The position numbers and the translations under genes are program-made. From assembly GCA_019414025.1 (NCBI GenBank), contig DXMU01000023.1, forward strand, positions 1-36,903: DNA of 36,903 bases, in the 5' to 3' direction. This DNA comes from Collinsella sp. (GTDB lineage Bacteria; Actinomycetota; Coriobacteriia; Coriobacteriales; Coriobacteriaceae). The notes under the pieces were generated by a model that saw only the letters and a list, made by a program, of their open reading frames with translations, had not been told where the DNA came from and made no database searches. Positions 24,601 through 30,077 of this stretch are shown here, piece by piece. Numbering within the stretch: the first letter of the stretch is position 1; every line of letters begins with the position of its first letter.

Positions 24601-24985
24601 AAGTGGGGCGGTTGTCGCGGTGCTTATAGACGGTGATCTGGAAGGACGGCACCTCGGCGTAGTCGTAGGTTACGCCCTCGCCGCCGGTGCGGCCCTGCGG
24701 TGCGCCCAAGCGAACCTCGGGCTGGCCCTCGATATTGCAGATAAAGCTGTACCAGATAAGACAGGGCTCGGCACACTCAAGCTCTACGGAAAATATGCCG
24801 TCGCCTTCGTGCGTCATGGGATACCGAGACTCGCCGATCTCATCGACCCAAGTGCGCAGGGTGAGCGTTGCCTGGTTGGGGTCGGCATCCTCCAAGATCA
24901 CCGAGAGCGAAACGGAAGTCCCAGTGGTCACAGCGCCAAACGGAGTGCGAAACTGCGGTAGGCGGCTGTTGTGTATCAATCTCAT
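21689..24985 (-). CDS. Fusion of a GH13 alpha-glucosidase/neopullulanase-type enzyme and a GH77 4-alpha-glucanotransferase (MalQ)
   Basis: 1098 residues holding two complete enzymes. Residues 1-125 look like an N-terminal carbohydrate-binding/beta-sandwich domain (CBM34-like). Residues 130-640 form a GH13 barrel with the four conserved regions: DGVFNH (263-268), GWRLDVADEL (nucleophile D351), LLGEVWED (acid E380) and LLSSHDRPR (D455). From about 650 a full GH77 domain begins (GAGVVCHITSVPTDDG, SPYAGPSAFAGN), with RVRLDHFLGF (nucleophile D908), FIAEDLGYLT (acid E954) and TSTHDTSTLAGW (D1003). The first half should cut linear or branched maltodextrins, and the second disproportionates them for phosphorylase. 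No signal peptide is seen, so it is cytoplasmic. It follows glgA after a terminator and has its own promoter and operator-like sites. Confidence 0.93.
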   Translation of the reverse strand: MRLIHNSRLPQFRTPFGAVTTGTSVSLSVILEDADPNQATLTLRTWVDEIGESRYPMTHEGDGIFSVELECAEPCLIWYSFICNIEGQPEVRLGAPQGRTGGEGVTYDYAEVPSFQITVYKHRDNRPTWYERGMVYQIFPDRYARDEHWRERTLAQVEKPRNGIQRRMVEDWNEPPVYERAEDGSIKTWDFYGGSLKGIQEDLPRIAELGFTAIYLNPIFEAASNHRYDTADYTKIDPILGTEQDFTELCQAAEKLGISIILDGVFNHTGDDSIYFNRYGNYPDVGAWQSEDSPWRDAFYFHEDGSYDCWWGVGNMPAINESSELVRERLLGKDGVIRKWLRAGAHGWRLDVADELSDDFLAEIKKAVLAEKPDALLLGEVWEDASNKISYGHLRRYLQGSELDSAMDYPFRDMVIGFLMGYKNAYQAAEDIETLRENYPREALSCALNLLSSHDRPRIISVLGGGPDESQLPECERSKWRLDENSMGLAKSRFWLATLMQMTFPGVPSIYYGDEYGLEGLTDPGNRRTLPTKDQLHDFDTLAIVKNASAVRRALPFMIDGEIKAFALNDEVLAYNRTGKDGESATVIINRSLRNSHRVTIPALDECASDVISGHECEIHNGTVTLDLYPLGSSIIYHHAEQRLQEPLDHGAGVVCHITSVPTDDGKPGTIGAPTRRFINHLSAMGMRYWQVLPVNPTDFFRSPYAGPSAFAGNIDLLPESQEELAADFETWKARGGEDADPLYTAFKHRNADWLEKYCVYMAVKKYFEGESRHDWPADVARYNEHLIDDKRFHDEAELQAYMQYRFDLAWCELMNYAHKKGIEVIGDIPMYVSDDSADAWSEPENFWLSDTGKAIEISGAPPDNFAPEGQVWGNPTFRWDHMKQNGYSWWMGRLRRAFSLYDRVRLDHFLGFHSYFSIPAGKACADGRWLAGPGKDLFQTAYDELGPLNFIAEDLGYLTPGVRAMASTCGFPGMDVLEFSDYDVRCGVHPTPGKILYTSTHDTSTLAGWCTRSFAGGDEPSGVEVAAKLMSDALTSDAPLVMMPLQDVLGLGDDTRMNVPGVATGNWTWQADEGDIEAAEDKTAQLLRNTHRFWGEA

Positions 24986-25008
24986 AGTACGGTCCAGTTC
25001 AATAGAAT

Positions 25009-25026
25009 CATGGCCTGCTGGCCATG
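25009..25026 (-). other. Leader hairpin before the GH13-GH77 start
   Basis: CATGGCC at 25009-25015 and GGCCATG at 25020-25026 form a 7-bp stem with a TGCT loop, 24 bases upstream of the GH13-GH77 start in its predicted leader. It could stabilise the mRNA or affect translation; no known regulator is implied. Confidence 0.5.
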
Positions 25027-25046
25027 GGCTTTACGCACAGGATGTA

Positions 25047-25076
25047 AGTATATCTGTTGTACACAGGCTGTATAAA
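25047..25076 (-). promoter_or_regulatory. Predicted promoter of the GH13-GH77 gene
   Basis: On the minus strand TATACT (25052-25047) is a good -10 hexamer. A weak -35 (TTTATA or TTATAC at about 25076-25070) lies 17-18 bases upstream. Transcription would start near 25040, giving a leader of about 55 bases. Two GGTAAA-type motifs lie just upstream. Confidence 0.45.
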
Positions 25077-25082
25077 CAACAT

Positions 25083-25130
25083 CCGTTTACCATCGGCGAA
25101 CGGTTGTCCTAGAAAATCGTTTTACCAACT
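25083..25130 (-). promoter_or_regulatory. Pair of GGTAAA(A)C operator-like motifs upstream of the GH13-GH77 gene
   Basis: Read on the minus strand, TTGGTAAAACGATTTT (about 25129-25114) and GATGGTAAACGGATG (about 25095-25081) share the half-site TGGTAAA(A)CG. The same half-site occurs four times in the glgB/HAD intergenic region. LacI-family operators typically have a central CG flanked by GTAAA/TTTAC, so a maltodextrin or glucose-responsive LacI-type regulator is a reasonable guess. The regulator gene is not in this window. Confidence 0.45.
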
Positions 25131-25140
25131 ACCTACAGAG

Positions 25141-25167
25141 AAGGGGCGCCCGGTTGGAGCGCCCCTT
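25141..25167 (-). terminator. Terminator of glgA
   Basis: AAGGGGCGC at 25141-25149 pairs with GCGCCCCTT at 25159-25167 (9-bp stem, 9-base loop), 37 bases past the glgA stop. The minus-strand tail (CTCTGTAG) is only moderately T-rich, so termination may be partial. Confidence 0.65.
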
Positions 25168-25203
25168 ACATAGGGTTTGATTAGGTTTTGGATCATCTGT
25201 GGG

Positions 25204-27600
25204 CTAGCGGCGCTTGCGGGTGGCCGTTGCCTTGCGGACGGACGTCTTCTTGGTCGGAGCCTTTTCCTCGGTCGCGGCGACGGGGGAGACCGGGGCCTTC
25301 TTGGCGGGCTCGGCCTTTGCCGTAGCCTTCGGAGCGGTCTTGACCTCAGCGGCCTTTGGTGCCGGCTTGGCCTTTACTGCAGGCTTGGCCTCGGCCTTAG
25401 CCTCTGCCTTGGGAGTTGCGGCCTTTGCCGTGGACTTCTTGGCCGTCGTCGTTGCGCGCTTGCGCGTGGTGGTCTTGGCGGTCGGCTTGGCCTCGACAGC
25501 TGCCTCGGCCTTGGGCTCGGCGGCTGTCTCCTCGACCTTGACGGCGGGCTTTGCGGCAGCCTTTGCGGCAGCCTTCGGAGCGGCCTTTGTCACAGTAGCC
25601 TTGGCGGCCGTCGACTTCGTTGCCGTCGTCTTCTTGGCAGCTGTTGCCTTCTTGGCGGTCGTGGTCGTCTTCTTGGCAGCGGTCTTTGCCGGAGCCTTGG
25701 CGGACGGCTTGACCTCTGCGACCTCGGCCTTTACCTCTGCGACCTCGGCCTTTACCTCGGGAGCGGCCTCGACCTCGGCGGCCTTCTTGGCAGCGGCGAT
25801 CGTGCGCTTGCGCGTGGTCGTTGCCTTGGCAGTAGTTGCCTTGGCAGCGGTGGCCTTGCTCGCAGTCGCAGCCTTGCTCGCAGCGGTCTTCGTGGTCGTG
25901 GTCTTCTTAGCCGTCGTCTTGCGGGTCGCGGTCTTCTTAGCTGCGGGCTTTACAGCAGGCTTGACCTCGACCTCTGCCTTGGGAGCAACCTCAGCCTTCA
26001 CCTCAGGCTCGGCCTTTGCGGGCTCAGCCTCAACCGGCTTCTCCTCGGCTTTGGGCTCGGGCTCCGGCTCCGGTTCAGCGGCCACCGGCTCAGCAACAGC
26101 CACGGGCCCGTCGACATCAGCCGCCGGCCTCTCAATCTCCGGATGCATAAAGAAGTACAGGTCCAGATACTTGTCGGCCGAGCGCGTCCAGCTAAAGTCC
26201 TGGCTCATGGCCTGCGTTACCAGCTGGTTCCAGGCATCGCGGTTGTCCCAGAACAGACGCGCCGCGCGGAACACGGCGTCGCCCATCTCGTCGCCGTTAA
26301 AGTTACTAAACGAGAATCCCGTACCCTCGCCGGTAAACTCGTTGTACGGGATCACGGTGTCCTTTAGACCGCCGGTTTCGCGCACGATGGGCAGGGTGCC
26401 GTAGCGCATGGCGATGATCTGCGACAGGCCGCAGGGCTCAAACTTCGAAGGCATCAGGAACATGTCGGCGGCGGCGTACATGCGCTGCGACAGCGCCGGA
26501 TCAAACTCAATGCGTGCGGCCATGGTGCCGGGGTACTTGTCCTGGAAGTAGCGCAGGCCGTCCTCGTAGTCGCGGTCGCCGGTTCCCAGCACGGCCACCT
26601 GAACGCCGCCGGCCAGAATGCGGTCGAGCGCGTACATGACCAGGTCCATGCCCTTCTGGCGCGTCAGGCGCGTGACCATCACCATAAGTGGGCGGTCGTC
26701 GCGCACCTCGAGCCCCAGCTCCTCCTGTAGCTTGGCCTTGCACACGGCCTTGCCCGCGCGGTCGTCAACCGTGTAGTTGGCGGCAATGCGCTTGTCGGTC
26801 GCCGGGTCAAAGCCCGCCACGTCAATGCCGTTCAAAATGCCCTGCAGCGCGTACGAACGCTCGCGCAGCACACCGTCCAGGCCCTCGCCAAACTCGGGCG
26901 TCTGGATCTCGTTGGCATAGGTGGGGCTCACCGTAGTGATGGCATCGGCATAGCGCAGCGCGCCCAGCATGTAGTTGATGCTGCAGGCATCGCAACGCAG
27001 CTGCGAGGCGGCCGCCGGAATATGAGCCACACCAAGGATGTCCTCCATTACGGTGTCGCTAAACTGGCCCTGGAACGCCACGTTGTGGATCGAGAACACG
27101 GTCTTGACGCGGTCATACAGCGGCAGGCCCTGGTAGAACTCGCGCAAGAACACGGGCGCCAGTGCCGTCTGCCAGTCGTTGCAGTGCAGGATGTCGCACT
27201 CAAAGCCGGCCGGCAGGTGCTGCAGGCTCTCGGTGATGGCCTTGGAGAAGAACGCAAAACGCTCGCCGTCGTCAAAGAAGCCGTACGGATAGTCGCGCGC
27301 AAAGTAGCGCTCGTTGTCGATGAACATATAGGTGACGCCGTCGTGCTCGAGCTTCTCGAGACCGCAGTACTCGTTGCGCCAGCCCAGGCTGACGTAAAAA
27401 TCGGAGAAGTGTTCCATCTGCGCCTTGTACTCGTCCTTGATGGTGGCGTACTTGGGCACCATCACGATGACTTCGGCGCCGGCGCGCACGAGTGCCGCAG
27501 GCAGCGAGCCCGCCACGTCACCCAGGCCACCGGTCTTAACAAACGGTGCACACTCGGCCGAGGCAAACACGATCTGCATCTTTTTGCTGGTTTGTGCCAT
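25204..27600 (-). CDS. glgA: Glycogen synthase (GT5) with a long Lys/Ala/Glu-rich C-terminal tail
   Basis: 798 residues, about 300 more than a normal GlgA. Residues 1-486 are a complete bacterial glycogen synthase using ADP-glucose: the KTGGLGDVAGSLP loop at 22-34, HNVAFQG, the CKAKLQEELGL linker, and the catalytic PSKFEPCGLSQ (384-394) with EFTGEGTGFSF. From about 491 on, the protein changes to low-complexity sequence. First comes an acidic Pro/Glu/Ala stretch, then alternating basic runs (AAKKTTTTAKKATAAKKTT type) and acidic EVKAEVAEVK runs, ending RKATATRKRR. The tail resembles histone H1 tails and has no family counterpart known to me. ATG 27600 is chosen for GGGAG 6 bases upstream; ATG 27612 lacks a site. 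glgD lies 90 bases upstream across a hairpin. Confidence 0.95.
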   Translation of the reverse strand: MAQTSKKMQIVFASAECAPFVKTGGLGDVAGSLPAALVRAGAEVIVMVPKYATIKDEYKAQMEHFSDFYVSLGWRNEYCGLEKLEHDGVTYMFIDNERYFARDYPYGFFDDGERFAFFSKAITESLQHLPAGFECDILHCNDWQTALAPVFLREFYQGLPLYDRVKTVFSIHNVAFQGQFSDTVMEDILGVAHIPAAASQLRCDACSINYMLGALRYADAITTVSPTYANEIQTPEFGEGLDGVLRERSYALQGILNGIDVAGFDPATDKRIAANYTVDDRAGKAVCKAKLQEELGLEVRDDRPLMVMVTRLTRQKGMDLVMYALDRILAGGVQVAVLGTGDRDYEDGLRYFQDKYPGTMAARIEFDPALSQRMYAAADMFLMPSKFEPCGLSQIIAMRYGTLPIVRETGGLKDTVIPYNEFTGEGTGFSFSNFNGDEMGDAVFRAARLFWDNRDAWNQLVTQAMSQDFSWTRSADKYLDLYFFMHPEIERPAADVDGPVAVAEPVAAEPEPEPEPKAEEKPVEAEPAKAEPEVKAEVAPKAEVEVKPAVKPAAKKTATRKTTAKKTTTTKTAASKAATASKATAAKATTAKATTTRKRTIAAAKKAAEVEAAPEVKAEVAEVKAEVAEVKPSAKAPAKTAAKKTTTTAKKATAAKKTTATKSTAAKATVTKAAPKAAAKAAAKPAVKVEETAAEPKAEAAVEAKPTAKTTTRKRATTTAKKSTAKAATPKAEAKAEAKPAVKAKPAPKAAEVKTAPKATAKAEPAKKAPVSPVAATEEKAPTKKTSVRKATATRKRR
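25712..25759. repeat. 21-bp tandem repeat inside the glgA tail
   Basis: Two perfect 21-base copies (25712-25732, 25733-25753; unit starting ACCTCTGCGACCTCGGCC) and a partial third encode the repeated heptad-like AEVKAEV stretch. It shows that the tail has grown at least partly by slippage or unequal exchange. Confidence 0.85.
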
Positions 27601-27623
27601 TTTGTCTCCCATGTTGCAATTCG

Positions 27624-27659
27624 AGAATAGCCGCCTGGCGCTAACCGGGCGGCTATTCT
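27624..27659 (-). other. Intercistronic hairpin between glgD and glgA
   Basis: A perfect 12-bp stem (AGAATAGCCGCC at 27624-27635 with GGCGGCTATTCT at 27648-27659) has a 12-base loop and lies in the 90-base gap between glgD and glgA. There is no proper T-tract on the minus strand, so it more likely protects or processes the polycistronic mRNA or is a partial terminator. It ends 23 bases before the glgA start. Confidence 0.7.
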
Positions 27660-27690
27660 ACATGTTACGAGCGATGTTGCGGTGCCAACG

Positions 27691-28818
27691 TTAACGTACG
27701 ATGGTGGTGTCGGAAGTTAACGGAGCCTTGCCCAGCACCAGGATGTTCTCGGGCGTGCCGCGAAGCTCGGTGTTGGTGGGAACCACGTTGTTCTTGTCCA
27801 GGATGGCATTCTCGACGCGTGCGCCGCTCTTGATGATGCAGCTCTGGTTGATGATCGAGTTGGTCACCGATGCGCCTTCCTCAACCACAACGCCGCGTGA
27901 CAGGATCGAATTGCGCACGGTGCCCTTGATGATGCAGCCGGCCGAGATGATCGAGTTGCACGCGTGGCTGCCGGTCGCATAGCGCGAAGGCGGCACGTCG
28001 TGGGCCTTGGTCAGAATCGGGCGCTCGGGATCGAAGAGCTGATCGGCCACGGTCTGGTCGAGCAGGTCCATGCTACGGCGATACAGCGATCTCTCGCTAA
28101 ACACGCCCACGACTTCGCCCTTGTACTCGTAGCTGCACACATCGATGTTGCCAAAGTCGCCCTGGAGTGCCTCGAGCAGGTCCAGATAGTCGGCGGCCTG
28201 GTAGTGGTCGATGATCTCGAGCAGCGTCTCGCGGTTGACGATGCAGCAGTCCATAGACGCGTTATCGCCGTACACGACGCCGGCGCTCACGCCCGTCAGG
28301 CGGCCGTTCTCGTTAATCTCGAGCTTGGTCTCGTCATCGACATTGCGCGTGGCCTTGCAGTACACCACGGTCATCTGGGCACCGGAGTTCTCGTGCGCCT
28401 CGATGATGGTGTTGAGGTCCATGTTAAAGATGATGTTGGTGCCCATCATCACGACATAGGGCTTCTCCGAGCGCTGGAACAGCGTCTTGTTGGAGATGAT
28501 GTCGCGCAGCAGGAAGCGCATGCCGCCCTTGGTGGTGCCATATGCGTTGCCGGGCACCATGAACAGGCCGCCCTTCTTGCGGTCCAGGCCCCAGTCCTTG
28601 CCAGAGCCCACGTGGTCGATCAGCGAGCGGTAGTTGCCCGGCATGACGACACCGACGGTCTTAATGCCGGCATTCATCATGTTGGACAGCGGGAAGTCGA
28701 TCAGGCGGTAGCGACCCAAAAACGGAACGGACGCGATGGGGCGGTCCTTGAGTAGCACGCTGCCGTAGGTCGAAGAGTAGTTAGCGGTGATGTAACCGAT
28801 GGCCTTGCGATTGATCAT
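27691..28818 (-). CDS. glgD: GlgD subunit of ADP-glucose pyrophosphorylase
   Basis: 375 residues related to GlgC but with a degenerate nucleotide-binding start: instead of GGxGxRLxPLT the protein reads YITANYSSTYGSVLLKDRPIASVPFLGRYRLIDFPLSN. This is the hallmark of GlgD, the regulatory partner of GlgC in Bacillota. The C-terminal left-handed beta-helix is present (SIISAGCIIKGTVRNSILSRGVVVEEGASVTNSI). In known GlgC/GlgD complexes GlgD is weakly active or inactive alone and raises GlgC activity. ATG 28818 has GGAAGGGGG about 9 bases upstream, and it lies only 4 bases after the glgC stop, so synthesis of the two subunits is coupled. Confidence 0.93.
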   Translation of the reverse strand: MINRKAIGYITANYSSTYGSVLLKDRPIASVPFLGRYRLIDFPLSNMMNAGIKTVGVVMPGNYRSLIDHVGSGKDWGLDRKKGGLFMVPGNAYGTTKGGMRFLLRDIISNKTLFQRSEKPYVVMMGTNIIFNMDLNTIIEAHENSGAQMTVVYCKATRNVDDETKLEINENGRLTGVSAGVVYGDNASMDCCIVNRETLLEIIDHYQAADYLDLLEALQGDFGNIDVCSYEYKGEVVGVFSERSLYRRSMDLLDQTVADQLFDPERPILTKAHDVPPSRYATGSHACNSIISAGCIIKGTVRNSILSRGVVVEEGASVTNSIINQSCIIKSGARVENAILDKNNVVPTNTELRGTPENILVLGKAPLTSDTTIVR

Positions 28819-28822
28819 CGGA

Positions 28823-29971
28823 TCATTCCCCCTTCCCGATAACGACGTCATTTCCAACGACGGCCGTATCCTTGGTGGTATCGACAGAGCCGAGCTTCAC
28901 GCCCTCTTCGACCGTGGAGTTCTCGCCCAAAATAGCGCGGCAGATATGCGCGCCGCTCTTAACGTGCGCACCCGGCAGCAGCACGGAGTCCTCGACCACG
29001 GCGCGCTCCTCGATGATGACATCGGTCGAAAGGATCGAGTGGCGAGCGGTGCCGTAGATCTTGCAGCCGTTGGAGACCAGGCAGTCGTCCAGGCGGCCGT
29101 CCGGGCCAATGTAGTGCGGCGGACGCGTGGTGATGTTGGACATGATGGGGAAGTTCTTGTCAAACAGATCGAACTCGGGGTTGTTGCCCAGCAGGTCCAT
29201 CGAGGTCTCGTGGAAGCTGGCGATGGTGCCGACGTCCTTCCAAAAGCCGTGGAACTCATAGCTATACAGGCGCTTGTTCTCGCCGAGCAGCTTGGGGATG
29301 ATGTCCTTGCCAAAGTCGTGGCTCGAGCGCTGGTCCAGAGCGTCCTCCTTGAGCGCCTCGATCAGCACGTCGGCCGAGAAGATGTAGATGCCCATGGAAG
29401 CGAGGTTCGAATCGGGCTTCTCGGGCTTCTCGGTAAATTTGGTGATGCGACCGTCCTCGGGGTCGGTGGTCAGGATGCCAAAGCGGCTGGCCTCCTCCCA
29501 CGGCACGGGCATAACGCTCACCGTGAGGTCGGCGTTGTTCTCAATGTGCGTCTTGAGCATCTTGCGGTAGTCCATGCGATACAGGTGATCGCCCGAAAGA
29601 ATCAGGACGTACTTGGGGTCGTTGGCCTTGATGTAGTCCAGGTTCTGCGTAATGGCGTCGGCCGTGCCCGCATACCAGGCGCCGCCGGTCTGCGTTTCGT
29701 ACGGCGGCAGGATCGACACGCCGCCGTCGCGGCTGTCCAGATCCCACGCCTCGCCGGAACCCACGTAGGCATGCAGCAGGTAGGGGCGATACTGCGTCAG
29801 AACACCCACCGTGTCGATGCCCGAGTTGGAGCAGTTGGAGAGCGAAAAGTCGATAATGCGGAACTTGCCACCAAAGCTAACCGCCGGCTTTGCGATCTTT
29901 TGGGTGAGTGCCCCCAATCGGCTGCCCTGTCCTCCTGCGAGGAGCATCGCGATGCATTCTTTCTTACTCAT
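28823..29971 (-). CDS. glgC: Glucose-1-phosphate adenylyltransferase (ADP-glucose pyrophosphorylase)
   Basis: 382 residues, normal. It makes ADP-glucose from ATP and glucose-1-phosphate, the committed step of glycogen synthesis. The nucleotide-binding loop is LLAGGQGSRLGALTQKIAKPAVSFGGKFRIIDF (about 11-43), with the catalytic aspartate region LSGDHLYRMDY and sugar-phosphate binding FTEKPEKP. The C-terminal beta-helix (HSILSTDVIIEERAVVEDSVLLPGAHVKSGAHI) is complete. AAGGAG precedes the ATG. The glgD start is 4 bases past the stop. The gene lies about 106 bases after glgP, across a terminator-like hairpin. Confidence 0.97.
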   Translation of the reverse strand: MSKKECIAMLLAGGQGSRLGALTQKIAKPAVSFGGKFRIIDFSLSNCSNSGIDTVGVLTQYRPYLLHAYVGSGEAWDLDSRDGGVSILPPYETQTGGAWYAGTADAITQNLDYIKANDPKYVLILSGDHLYRMDYRKMLKTHIENNADLTVSVMPVPWEEASRFGILTTDPEDGRITKFTEKPEKPDSNLASMGIYIFSADVLIEALKEDALDQRSSHDFGKDIIPKLLGENKRLYSYEFHGFWKDVGTIASFHETSMDLLGNNPEFDLFDKNFPIMSNITTRPPHYIGPDGRLDDCLVSNGCKIYGTARHSILSTDVIIEERAVVEDSVLLPGAHVKSGAHICRAILGENSTVEEGVKLGSVDTTKDTAVVGNDVVIGKGE

Positions 29972-30011
29972 CGATTTCTCCTTCTGTCATCGATGTTCCT
30001 AAACCCATTAG

Positions 30012-30042
30012 CGACGGGCGCGGCGCTCGGTCGCGCCCGTCG
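30012..30042 (-). terminator. Hairpin between glgP and glgC
   Basis: A perfect 11-bp GC-rich stem (CGACGGGCGCG at 30012-30022, CGCGCCCGTCG at 30032-30042) with a 9-base loop lies 36 bases past the glgP stop. The minus-strand tail (CTAATGGGTTTAGG) is weakly T-rich, so it may attenuate rather than end transcription into glgC. Confidence 0.6.
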
Positions 30043-30077
30043 AATAATGCCGTGCGGCAAAGGGAGCTCGCGCGCCT

